A DNA stretch of 64,000 nt, taken from the NCBI GenBank assembly GCA_963665085.2, contig CAXXXS010000002.1:1054001-1118000 (forward strand), written 5' to 3'. The number at the start of each line of letters is the position of its first letter. Position 1 is the first letter of the stretch. A model generated the notes under the pieces. That model saw nothing but the letters and a program-made list of their open reading frames with translations. It did not search any database and had not been told where the DNA came from. Positions 19,895 through 28,285 of this stretch are shown in pieces. Made by a program: the position numbers and the translations under genes. Origin of the DNA: G963665085 sp963665085 (GTDB lineage: Bacteria; Bacteroidota; Bacteroidia; Bacteroidales; JAAAOM01).

Positions 19895-20992
19895 TTAGTT
19901 TGTTTTTAAAATTACCAAGTTGTTATTTATTTCGTAGTTAACATTAGCTGCCATACTTATGGCTTTTATAGCCTGCTCTGTTGTTTCTGTTGTAAAAATT
20001 GCTGTGAACTTAATATCCTTAATCTTTGCATCTGCTATTACAACATTTATGTTGTACCATCTTTCCAGATCGTTCACCATTTCCCCAACGGTTACATCCC
20101 TAAAAACAAGTTTATTATCTTTCCATGAAAGATAAGGGGATAAATCGTCATCATCCATTAACAATGTTGGTTTATTATTTTGTACTTCTTTTAATTCTTC
20201 TGCACAAAGGGTTTCCAGGCTATCCAATTTATCGTGAAGTTTATTTTGATTTTCATCAATGATATTGTCGTTATATATTACTATGGTCTGTTTTGGTTTT
20301 AAAGAAATGATTTTACGTGACTCATTATCACTCTCTGAAATAATTTTCTCAACACTTACCTTACCGTGTTCCAGGGTAGTTTGCATTTTGTCTTCACCAG
20401 GATATGCCTTAATATTAAAAGCGGTGCCCAAAACTTTAAATTTATACCCTGCTGCTAAAACTTCAAATGGTTTCTTCTCATTTTTTGCAACATCAAAATA
20501 AGCCTCTCCAATTAATTTTACTGTTCTTTTGCCTGCTCCTTTAAACGTAGATGGATACCTAAGTTCACTTTCAGAATTAAGCCATATTTTAGTACCATCT
20601 TCCAAAATAATTTTTGTTTTAGAACCTTTTAAAGTAGAAAGGACTTCATAAGACGTTTCTTTTTTACCCTGAAAATAGAAAAACGTAAGGGAGGCTAAAA
20701 TGATAAACGGGAGCAGAACAACAGCAACCCTCAATACTTCCCTCCTGGTATTACGAAAATATTGGGGTTTGAGAGTGGTTTTTTCGGCAAACTCTACCTT
20801 TTGATAAAAATCCTCAAAATTTTTCCCTGTAGGTATGGAAAGATCTTTTGATTTAAGTGTTGAAATAAAATCAGTGATTTCTTTATCTGTATCTAAATCC
20901 AACTGCCCTTCTCCTGAACCTGGAACAGGACTCTCTTTGCGATGCCCTAAAATCCTTTTCGAAAGAAATTGTATGTTTTTCTTTTTCTTCAT
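19895..20992 (-). CDS. FecR-family anti-sigma factor
   Basis: A 365-residue inner-membrane protein. A cytoplasmic N-terminal part (1-85) binds the sigma factor, one membrane helix spans about 88-110 (VAVVLLPFIILASLTFFYF), the periplasmic FecR domain runs about 118-215 with the family signatures IILEDGTKIWLNSESELRYP and VLGTAFNIKAY, and a C-terminal DUF4974 domain covers about 290-360. It relays the occupancy of the adjacent STN-type SusC to the sigma factor encoded 69 bp upstream. The linker (about 220-290) is longer and more acidic than usual. Standard trans-envelope PUL regulation is expected. Confidence 0.93.
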   Translation of the reverse strand: MKKKKNIQFLSKRILGHRKESPVPGSGEGQLDLDTDKEITDFISTLKSKDLSIPTGKNFEDFYQKVEFAEKTTLKPQYFRNTRREVLRVAVVLLPFIILASLTFFYFQGKKETSYEVLSTLKGSKTKIILEDGTKIWLNSESELRYPSTFKGAGKRTVKLIGEAYFDVAKNEKKPFEVLAAGYKFKVLGTAFNIKAYPGEDKMQTTLEHGKVSVEKIISESDNESRKIISLKPKQTIVIYNDNIIDENQNKLHDKLDSLETLCAEELKEVQNNKPTLLMDDDDLSPYLSWKDNKLVFRDVTVGEMVNDLERWYNINVVIADAKIKDIKFTAIFTTETTEQAIKAISMAANVNYEINNNLVILKTN

Positions 20993-21014
20993 TAATTTAA
21001 TCTCATATATTTAG

Positions 21015-21051
21015 ACAGCAAAAAATTGATTTCATAACAATTTTTTGCTGT
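21015..21051. other. 14-bp perfect hairpin between sigma and anti-sigma genes
   Basis: ACAGCAAAAAATTG at 21015-21028 pairs exactly with 21038-21051, with a 9-nt loop, inside the 69-bp gap. Eight T follow it on the plus strand, which would make a terminator there although no plus-strand gene ends nearby. On the transcribed minus strand the run is an A-tract ahead of the stem. It may therefore act as a partial terminator or stability element that sets the ratio of sigma factor to FecR. Confidence 0.6.
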
Positions 21052-21061
21052 TTTTTTTATA

Positions 21062-21625
21062 TTATCTTACAAATTTGTTTCGGCTTTCTTTTAACTTCTT
21101 AATTCCCTGATGAACAAGATTACGGGTGTAGGGAAGGCTAATCTCCATGATCGTTGCAATTTCCTTATAATCCATTTCCTGAATATAATGTAGGTATATT
21201 GCTTCTTTTTGCTTTGAGGATAAAGTATTTAACCCTTCATACAAAGCCTTATTGTTTATAATTCTACTTTCATCGGAAATTATATCGGATTCTATTGAAG
21301 ATTCGAGGCTGAATGCCTCTTCGGGGGGATCAAAAATTACGATTCCTTTTTTATCTTTTTTTAAATGGTTAATTATTGTTGATCTAAGACTTGATATTAA
21401 ATAAGACCTCAGGTTTCTGGGAGTCGACAGGTTTTCCCTGTTCTGCCACAATTTATAATACAAATCGTGGATTATATCTTTTACCTGTTCATCATCCTTG
21501 ATGAACTTTACCCCAAACCTGTATAAGTCATCATAAGATTGATTATAGATTTCTGAAAACGCCCATTTTTTGCCCTTGGCAAAGGCTTTCCATATCAATT
21601 CTATCTTATCCTTATGTTTCCTCAT
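21062..21625 (-). CDS. ECF RNA polymerase sigma factor (sigma-70 family, PUL type)
   Basis: A 187-residue ECF sigma factor. Region 2 covers about 20-85 (IHDLYYKLWQNRENL contains the region 2.2-2.3 pattern) and region 4 about 125-180, with LSSKQKEAIYLHYIQEMDYKEIATIM and a helix-turn-helix ending VHQGIKKLKE. It is the first gene of the minus-strand locus and is held inactive by the following FecR protein until the SusC transporter is engaged. Its likely targets are its own locus, chiefly susC. ATG start at 21625. Confidence 0.93.
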   Translation of the reverse strand: MRKHKDKIELIWKAFAKGKKWAFSEIYNQSYDDLYRFGVKFIKDDEQVKDIIHDLYYKLWQNRENLSTPRNLRSYLISSLRSTIINHLKKDKKGIVIFDPPEEAFSLESSIESDIISDESRIINNKALYEGLNTLSSKQKEAIYLHYIQEMDYKEIATIMEISLPYTRNLVHQGIKKLKESRNKFVR

Positions 21626-21700
21626 TAACTCAACAAAACCTTAAAAATATACAAAAACCATTTGCATGAAAACCTTGTCCTTACAAATTCAAATTTATGT

Positions 21701-22528
21701 TTATTCTGTATACAAGTTAGTTGCACAATGGCAAGAAGGGCTCGAATCAAAATCAGGGAAATAATGACTTATTATTTCATACAAATCAGGATCATATTTT
21801 TTCATATCCTCACGTGTATTTACCCAGTTGTGTTTTCCATCGGGTTTTTCTACTTCTGCATTAACATTAAACCAGTTTTGTACCCCTTCTGCCCAGTATT
21901 CCCAAAAATCGGTTGCTGCATAGGTGTTTTTATATAGCCCCCGGGCCATCGCTGCATCGAGTTTTTCCTGTAACAAATCATTAAAAGTTGAATCAACAGA
22001 AAGAATACCTATACCGTGAATGGTATGAGCAAATTCATGGATTAAAATATCTTCGGCATGGTATTTATCTATCTGGTAACATAAAATATTTTCCTCGGCG
22101 CATGTAGTTAAAGGTAATTCTAAAGTCCCTCCCAAACCACGTGCCCGCACGTCCCAGTTTAAAGTTGTATCATTTACAAGATCGACATGTTCTGGAATAT
22201 CTGTAGTCCCTTCATATCGTGCCATTATACCTACCCGTGTATTTACTTTTACCATCCCTGCCAATACCACCTCCGGAAGCCCGCTGGTCATAAAATCGAT
22301 AGTCCTGCAGGCAGCAAAAATAGCTGAATCTGGTACCCTATGAGAACTCAACACATGGATACCATTAACATTCACATATTTTTTATAGAAAGGATCTAAA
22401 TCCAGGTAATCTGGTGGAGACGTTATTGTATATTCTTTTTCACTTTTATTATTTACTGTTTCACCAGAATTTGCATAAGCTGCAAAAGACATTAAAAAGA
22501 TTAATTGTAGCGACAAGATTATTTTCAT
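21701..22528 (-). CDS. Secreted HExxH zinc metalloprotease-like protein
   Basis: A 275-residue protein from the ATG at 22528, which opens into a signal peptide (MKIILSLQLIFLMSFAAYANS); the frame extends 11 codons further without one. The motif HEFAHTIHG (about residues 165-173) is a gluzincin-type HExxH site, and WEYWAEGVQNWFN about 45 residues later supplies a candidate third zinc ligand (Glu in WAEG). Cysteines in TCAEENILC and SCHC may form disulphides. I recognise the metallopeptidase pattern but not a named family. It is outside and upstream of the PUL in the same direction, 75 bp before the sigma gene, so it may be co-expressed and attack the protein part of the glycoprotein, or be unrelated. 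Confidence 0.7.
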   Translation of the reverse strand: MKIILSLQLIFLMSFAAYANSGETVNNKSEKEYTITSPPDYLDLDPFYKKYVNVNGIHVLSSHRVPDSAIFAACRTIDFMTSGLPEVVLAGMVKVNTRVGIMARYEGTTDIPEHVDLVNDTTLNWDVRARGLGGTLELPLTTCAEENILCYQIDKYHAEDILIHEFAHTIHGIGILSVDSTFNDLLQEKLDAAMARGLYKNTYAATDFWEYWAEGVQNWFNVNAEVEKPDGKHNWVNTREDMKKYDPDLYEIISHYFPDFDSSPSCHCATNLYTE

Positions 22529-22971
22529 AATTTCTATGGTATAACAATTTATAATATACAATCAGCTAAGATTGCGATTCATTAATTCCCCACAAAGAGA
22601 AACTTCCGGCCTAAATTAGGCAATTTGATTAAAAATTTACTGTTATTAATTTTTTTCATGGAAAATCCAATCATTAACTGTAGCTTTTGAGAAACGACCT
22701 AAACTTTTTTCATTGCAGCATATTTGAAATCCTTCACAGGCATTTTGATCATCGATTTTTAGAAGTTTTCTGGGCCAAAGGCATACAACCGGAACGGGCT
22801 TACAGCCCTTCGGAATTATTGTTGATCCTTTGCGTAGGGTTTACAGTTTGCCCTTACAGGACAATCTCTGATATAGTATTATGGATAATTAAAAATTCTC
22901 AGAAATCATAAACGAAAATTACGGGTAACTATTGGATACCCCAGTAAAATTACAGGCGTTTATTAAGAAGG

Positions 22972-23005
22972 CCTCCTAAATCCTCCTCCGAGGAGGATTT
23001 GAAGA
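22972..23005 (+). repeat. Border palindrome copy 1
   Basis: CCTCCTAAATCC begins at 22972 and the perfect palindrome AAATCCTCCTC-C-GAGGAGGATTT occupies 22978-23000, followed by GAAGA. Other copies occur at 29757, 50684, 54645 (C-rich variant) and 54724 (opposite orientation), always between functional modules. Confidence 0.7.
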
Positions 23006-23051
23006 AGGGCTACAAAATAGATTTGTTTTAGTTAATAGTTTCTCATAACCT

Positions 23052-23083
23052 TTTGGAAATGAAAATAAAAATAGATAACTTTT
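23052..23083 (+). promoter_or_regulatory. Candidate housekeeping promoter of the H-NOX operon
   Basis: TTTG at 23052-23055 is followed after 20 bp by TAACTTTT at 23076-23083, one base from the Bacteroidota -33/-7 consensus TTTG-N19-21-TAnnTTTG. It ends 27 bp before the H-NOX start codon. The region is AT-rich, so a chance match is possible. Confidence 0.4.
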
Positions 23084-23110
23084 ATACATCAAACTAAATC
23101 TGGCGAAAAG

Positions 23111-23656
23111 ATGAAAGGTATAATATTTAGAAAATTTCTAGATATGATTGAAACGGAATTCGGGTATGAGATGGTTGATGAGTTAATACGTATAACAAAG
23201 CTTGAATCAGATGGAGTTTATACATCAGTTGGCACATATGATTATCGTGAACTAAACCAATTGGTAGGAGCATTAAGCAAAAAAACAAAAATTCCGTCTT
23301 TTGAAATACTTAAAAAATACGGCATTTATGTTTTTAGCATATTCAGAAAAAAATACCCGCATTTTTTTAAAGAGATCTCCAATGCTTTTTCATTTTTAAC
23401 AAACGTTCAGGAAAAAATTCACGTAGAAGTACTTAAATTATATCCAGAAGCAGAACTACCAACCTTTCAGATAGAATACCAGGAAGGTGATAATAAAATG
23501 ATAATGGCATACAGTTCTGAACGAAAATTGGGGGATTTCGCAGAAGGTTTAATGATTGGTTGTATCAATCATTTTAATGAAAAGATTACTATTAACAAAG
23601 ATTATCTTACAAAGGATAGAAGCAGGATTAGGTTTACTTTAACAAAGCATTTATGA
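23111..23656 (+). CDS. H-NOX (haem nitric oxide-binding) sensor protein
   Basis: A 181-residue stand-alone H-NOX domain. It opens with the family pattern MKGIIFRKFLDMIE. The proximal haem ligand is His104 in IHVEVLKLYPEAELP, and the haem-propionate YxSxR motif is Y134-S136-R138. The position equivalent to the distal tyrosine that gives Thermoanaerobacter H-NOX its O2 affinity (five after the Arg) is Phe143, which favours NO selectivity. The only cysteine is C151, so the zinc/ROS-sensing cysteine cluster of some H-NOX proteins is absent. The stop overlaps the start of the kinase gene by 4 bp, the usual H-NOX/kinase pairing in which NO-bound H-NOX changes kinase activity. Confidence 0.93.
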   Translation: MKGIIFRKFLDMIETEFGYEMVDELIRITKLESDGVYTSVGTYDYRELNQLVGALSKKTKIPSFEILKKYGIYVFSIFRKKYPHFFKEISNAFSFLTNVQEKIHVEVLKLYPEAELPTFQIEYQEGDNKMIMAYSSERKLGDFAEGLMIGCINHFNEKITINKDYLTKDRSRIRFTLTKHL

Positions 23657-26600
23657 CAAATTCGTCTGAAATATTAAACAGAAAATTTAACAGGGAACAT
23701 AAAGCCAGGGAAGAGGCAGAGAGGTTACTCGAAGAGAAATCATTAGAGTTGTACAATGCTAATGAAAAATTAAAAACTGTTAATCTTCAGCTAAAAAATC
23801 TTGTTTACAACAAAACAACCGAACTTACTGAAAAGGAGCTTGAATATAAATCCCTGGTAGAAAGTATAAATGATATAATTTGCAGGACTAAACTTGACGG
23901 GACTATTACATTTGTTAATCCAATAGTTACTAAAATTACAGGTTATAAGCCTGAGGAAATTTTAGGGACAAAGCTCATGGATTATATCATCCCACAAAAG
24001 AAGAAACTTATTACTTCATATTTTTTAAAACATTACTTAGAAAAAAAATGCCTCTCTTATAATGAATTTGAAATTGTAACAAAAACATCAAAAACAATAT
24101 GGATTGGGGTTAACATACAATTTCTTGAAGAGAAATGTAATGCATGTCCTGAAAAAATAACTGCATTGGCAATGCAAAAACCAATACTAAAAGCTAAACA
24201 CACTTGCTATTTCAAAGAAATAATAATTGTTGCCCGCGATATAACCCGCCAAAAACTAACTGAGGAACTACTAATAAGACAAAGTAGAAACCTGGAAGCC
24301 GGATATAAACAACAGGAGATATTATCAGAAATAGCAATGCAATTAAACTCGCTTGATAATTTTTCTGATAAAATAAATAATTTCCTAAAAAAAATAGGAG
24401 AGCACCTAAAAGTTAGCAGGGTTTATATTTTTGAAGATGGCAACAACGGAGAAACAACAAGCAACACCTACGAGTGGTGCAACAATGGAATTACCCCGCA
24501 GATAGAAGAATTGCAGGATATCCCATATTCAATGATCCCATCATGGAAAAAAATATTAATGAAAGATGGTTATGTCCATTCTGAAGATATTACCAAGTTA
24601 CCAGACGATATAAGAGCGATTCTCGAACCCCAGGAAATAAAATCGATTATTGTTTATCCCTTATTTGTGCAAAAATTTTTCTTTGGATTTATAGGCTTTG
24701 ATGAGTGCGTTAATGAAAAAAAATGGTTACGGACAGAGCTTGAGCTCTTAAAAACCCTCTCGGGTATGATAGCAAATGCTTATGAGAGAAAAATTTCCGA
24801 ACAATATTTAAAGGAAAGTGAAGCAAAAAATAACGCAATATTAAGCTCTATCCCTGATATTCTTTTACACTTTAACCGTGAGGGAATAATACTAGGGTAT
24901 CACAGTGCATCAAAAAACGATCTTGCATTTAGTCCTGATTTATTTTTAGGCAAAAACATAAAAGATTTATTTTCCCCCACCTTTAGCAATAAAGTCCTAA
25001 ATGCTATTGAAAAATGTTTGAAAGAAGGTTCGTATCAATTTAATTATGAGTTAAAGATTAACGGAGAAAATCAGCATTTTGAATCGCGCATGTCTAAAAT
25101 GAACAACAGTGAGGTAATCTCCATAGCACGGAATGTTTCTGATCGGGTACGGTATGAAAAAGAATTAAAAATAGAGAGAGACAGGGCAAATACAGCAAAC
25201 AAGGCAAAAAGCGAATTTTTGGCGAACATGAGCCACGAAATCCGCACCCCAATGAATGCTATTCTTGGATTTAGTGAAGCGTTATACAACCGGATGGAGA
25301 ACCCCCAGAACAGAAAAATGATGAAATCTGTTCTTAGCAGTGGCACGCTGCTCCTTTCTTTAATTAACGATATTCTCGACCTTTCTAAAATAGAAGCAGA
25401 CAAGCTGGAAATAAAATCTCTCCCAACAAATTTAAGGAGTGTACTGGAAGAAATAAAACTCCTATTTACAGCAAAAGCATCTCAGAAAGAAATCCCGATT
25501 ATTATTAGTGTAGATAGTAACTTCCCTAATATTGTTTTAATTGATGAAATAAGGATTAAACAAATTGTCTTTAACCTGGTTGGCAATGCTATAAAATTTA
25601 CAAGCAAAGGCTATATTAATATTTCATTAAAAATTGAAAGACAAAAATACGAGAAAGGTAAAATTATTCTTACTGTGGAAGACACCGGTATAGGGATCCC
25701 CCTATCTGAACAACAATCTATTTTTGATGCTTTTAAACAACAATCCGGACAATCGAACCGGAAATATGAAGGGACCGGATTGGGGCTTTCTATCTCAAGA
25801 AGGTTAAGCGAAAAAATGGGGGGAATGCTAACAGTTAACAGCCAGATTAATAAAGGTTCTGTGTTTAAATTAGAAATTCCAGATATTGAAATCCTAAAAT
25901 ATACCGGAGAGCAAGAAGAATATATAGAAAACAAGAATAACAACTTCATTTTTCAGAAGGCAACTATTTTAGTAGTTGACGATGTACCCGTAAACATTGA
26001 ATTAATCAGGAACCATTTAAGTGAAAAAGATATCAATGTTATTTCGGCAGAGAGCGGGGAAACAGCATTAGACATGCTCAGAAAAGAAAATCCGGATCTT
26101 ATTCTTATGGACATTTTAATGCCGGGAATGGATGGTTTTAAAACAGCACAAAACATTAGAAACATACAAAATAAAAAGCATATACCCATTATTGCATTTA
26201 CGGCATCTAATTTAACTATTCAGAATAATCCTGAAAGCTCTGTTTTTGATAGTATCTTGTACAAACCCATAACAAAATCAAAGTTATACGAAGAACTCAA
26301 ACAATATTTAAAATACACAAATACCCATAATAATATCACAGAAGATTTCGATTCTTTAAATATACCCACGGATTGCCCTGCCAATCTAAAAGAAAACTTA
26401 ACCGAGGTAATAGAAATTATTAACAATAAGCTAATACCCGAGTGGGAGAGCATTAAAGATTCTTTAGTGCTTTATAAGATTGATGATTTTATAAAAAACG
26501 TTAAAATTTTAAGCAGGGATTTTAACATTAAATTTTTAAACGAATATGCAATAACATTACAAGATGACATGGAGATAGTCGATCTGGAATCACTAAAGAT

Positions 26601-26664
26601 TAACCTGGATAAATTTTCTATAATAACTGATAAAATAAAACAGTATAACAATCATAATCAATAA
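23653..26664 (+). CDS. H-NOX-associated hybrid sensor histidine kinase (HnoK-like)
   Basis: A 1003-residue soluble kinase with no membrane segment. Order: coiled coil 1-62; PAS about 65-200; GAF about 220-385; PAS about 392-505; HisKA with His528 in NMSHEIRTPMN; HATPase about 625-745 (N box NLVGNAIKFT, G boxes DTGIGIP and GTGLGLSI); receiver about 770-890 with phospho-acceptor Asp820; then a 110-residue helical tail resembling a histidine-phosphotransfer domain but without an evident His. It overlaps the H-NOX gene by 4 bp and so is its likely direct partner. The first PAS has an insert with C162-x2-C165 plus C133 and C185, a possible metal or redox site. Phosphate presumably passes to the response regulators that follow. 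Confidence 0.9.
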   Translation: MTNSSEILNRKFNREHKAREEAERLLEEKSLELYNANEKLKTVNLQLKNLVYNKTTELTEKELEYKSLVESINDIICRTKLDGTITFVNPIVTKITGYKPEEILGTKLMDYIIPQKKKLITSYFLKHYLEKKCLSYNEFEIVTKTSKTIWIGVNIQFLEEKCNACPEKITALAMQKPILKAKHTCYFKEIIIVARDITRQKLTEELLIRQSRNLEAGYKQQEILSEIAMQLNSLDNFSDKINNFLKKIGEHLKVSRVYIFEDGNNGETTSNTYEWCNNGITPQIEELQDIPYSMIPSWKKILMKDGYVHSEDITKLPDDIRAILEPQEIKSIIVYPLFVQKFFFGFIGFDECVNEKKWLRTELELLKTLSGMIANAYERKISEQYLKESEAKNNAILSSIPDILLHFNREGIILGYHSASKNDLAFSPDLFLGKNIKDLFSPTFSNKVLNAIEKCLKEGSYQFNYELKINGENQHFESRMSKMNNSEVISIARNVSDRVRYEKELKIERDRANTANKAKSEFLANMSHEIRTPMNAILGFSEALYNRMENPQNRKMMKSVLSSGTLLLSLINDILDLSKIEADKLEIKSLPTNLRSVLEEIKLLFTAKASQKEIPIIISVDSNFPNIVLIDEIRIKQIVFNLVGNAIKFTSKGYINISLKIERQKYEKGKIILTVEDTGIGIPLSEQQSIFDAFKQQSGQSNRKYEGTGLGLSISRRLSEKMGGMLTVNSQINKGSVFKLEIPDIEILKYTGEQEEYIENKNNNFIFQKATILVVDDVPVNIELIRNHLSEKDINVISAESGETALDMLRKENPDLILMDILMPGMDGFKTAQNIRNIQNKKHIPIIAFTASNLTIQNNPESSVFDSILYKPITKSKLYEELKQYLKYTNTHNNITEDFDSLNIPTDCPANLKENLTEVIEIINNKLIPEWESIKDSLVLYKIDDFIKNVKILSRDFNIKFLNEYAITLQDDMEIVDLESLKINLDKFSIITDKIKQYNNHNQ

Positions 26665-26667
26665 TTC

Positions 26668-27156
26668 ATGAATTTTACAAAAGACATTCATATTTTAGTT
26701 GTAGACGACAGCAAAGAAAACCTTTCTGTAGTAAGTAAAATTTTAAAAGACAAAGGATTAAACCTGGCCCTGGCACTTGACGGGAAAAACGCCCTTAAGA
26801 TACTGGAATCAGATGATATTGATTTAATCCTGCTTGATATTATGATGCCCGACATGGATGGATTTGAGGTTTGTAAGGCAATAAAAAAGAACCCTTCTTT
26901 AAAAGACATCCCGGTAATTTTTCTTACAGCCAAGACAGAAACCGAAGATATTATAAAAGGTTTTAAACTAGGTGGGGTTGACTATATTACCAAACCTTTT
27001 AACAAAGAAGAATTGTATGTACGTATAAAAACTCACCTTGAGCTAAAATTCATGAGGGAATACTTTAAAGAACAAGCCAAAGAAAGCAAAGAATCGAGAA
27101 ATTCGATGATGAAGATGTTATTGGATTTTGGAAAAATGATAGATCCGAATAATTAA
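26668..27156 (+). CDS. Single-domain response regulator
   Basis: A 162-residue CheY-like receiver with acidic pocket V11-V12-D13-D14, phospho-acceptor Asp57 in LLDIMMPDMDG, Thr in FLTAKT and Lys in ITKPFNKEEL. A charged helical tail of about 35 residues follows and has no known output domain. It starts 4 bp after the kinase gene ends and probably shuttles phosphate, or acts by protein contact, within the H-NOX cascade. Confidence 0.9.
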   Translation: MNFTKDIHILVVDDSKENLSVVSKILKDKGLNLALALDGKNALKILESDDIDLILLDIMMPDMDGFEVCKAIKKNPSLKDIPVIFLTAKTETEDIIKGFKLGGVDYITKPFNKEELYVRIKTHLELKFMREYFKEQAKESKESRNSMMKMLLDFGKMIDPNN

Positions 27157-27166
27157 GATAACTATT

Positions 27167-28264
27167 ATGGCTGATAAAAAACAGTTTATATTAATTGTTG
27201 ATGACAACTTAAACAACCTACAGGTAGTAGCAAGGATTTTAAAAGAAGAAAATTACCTTATTAGTCTTGCCCAAAATGGGAAACAAGCGTTGGAACAGCT
27301 TACTGATCAAACCCCAGACCTTCTACTACTTGATGTAATGATGCCTGAGATGGATGGTTTTGAGCTTTGTCGAAATATCAGGCAACAAGAACGTTTTCAA
27401 AACACCCCCATTATCTTTTTAACGGCAAAGAATGACAGTGCCGATCTGGTTGATGGGTTTCAGGCTGGAGGCAATGATTACATCACAAAACCATTTAATA
27501 AAGAAGAGTTATTGGTTCGAATAAGACATCATCTTGAGTTGTTTGAATCAAAGAAAAAAATAATAGAAATGAATATATCAAGAGACAAGCTTTATTCTAT
27601 TATTGCCCATGATATACGTTCCCCACTTTCATCTATTTCGCTTATGATTGATATTATTTCGCGTGGTATTTTAAAACCCGGAACAGAAGATTTTGATGAA
27701 ATTATGGACGGGCTTAATAAAACAACTAAATCGACAGAAGCTTTGCTTGGCAACCTCTTGGAATGGACCCGTTTTCAAAGCGGAAAGGCAATATTGGATC
27801 CAAAACTTTTAAAAATAAACCCCATTATCCTGGATTGTTTTCAATTACTTAAACAAAATGCAAACAACAAAAATATTTCACTTTCACTAGACACAGAAAA
27901 TGACTTTGAAGCTTATTTCGACGAAGTTACAATGCATACTGTATTTCGTAATCTAATCTCGAATGCCATAAAATTCACATCAGAAAACGGAAAAATAGAA
28001 ATACGGACAACCACTAACAACAATTTTATTGATATTGAATTCAAAGATACAGGTGTTGGCATGTCCCAGGAACGGATCGATAAAATATTTAATAAAAACG
28101 AACAACAAACATCCCTGGGCACAAACAATGAAAAAGGTACAGGATTAGGTTTAACCATGGTTAAAGATTTTGCACAAAAAAACAACGGTAAAATTAACGT
28201 TGATAGTAAACGAGGAGAAGGAACCACATTTACTATTTCAATTCCCGTTTCGCCTGAAAAATAA
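27167..28264 (+). CDS. Receiver-histidine kinase fusion protein
   Basis: A 365-residue cytoplasmic protein with an N-terminal receiver (1-122, phospho-acceptor Asp56 in LLDVMMPEMDG), a HisKA domain with His148 in IIAHDIRSPLSS, and an HATPase domain about 235-362 (NLISNAIKF, DTGVGMS, GTGLGLTMV). Having the receiver upstream of the kinase makes it a relay step: an input phosphate could switch its own kinase activity. It lies 10 bp after the single-domain regulator and 21 bp before the sigma-54 activator, which is its most likely target. Confidence 0.9.
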   Translation: MADKKQFILIVDDNLNNLQVVARILKEENYLISLAQNGKQALEQLTDQTPDLLLLDVMMPEMDGFELCRNIRQQERFQNTPIIFLTAKNDSADLVDGFQAGGNDYITKPFNKEELLVRIRHHLELFESKKKIIEMNISRDKLYSIIAHDIRSPLSSISLMIDIISRGILKPGTEDFDEIMDGLNKTTKSTEALLGNLLEWTRFQSGKAILDPKLLKINPIILDCFQLLKQNANNKNISLSLDTENDFEAYFDEVTMHTVFRNLISNAIKFTSENGKIEIRTTTNNNFIDIEFKDTGVGMSQERIDKIFNKNEQQTSLGTNNEKGTGLGLTMVKDFAQKNNGKINVDSKRGEGTTFTISIPVSPEK

Positions 28265-28285
28265 TTACGAAAAAATAAGTTTAAT

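Larger units (their letters stand above)
22529..23110. other. Divergent intergenic region without a supported gene
   Basis: This 582-bp stretch separates the minus-strand protease from the plus-strand signalling operon. It contains a palindromic repeat at 22972-23005 and a candidate promoter at 23052-23083, listed separately. A 74-codon open frame at 22687-22911 has no recognisable domain, no ribosome-binding site and atypical composition; it is more G+C-rich than its surroundings and may be a relic of a mobile or repetitive sequence. Confidence 0.5.

Noticed and set aside
22687..22911. 74-codon open frame in the spacer before H-NOX
   Set aside because: No domain, ribosome-binding site or coding-like composition; possibly a relic of repetitive DNA.
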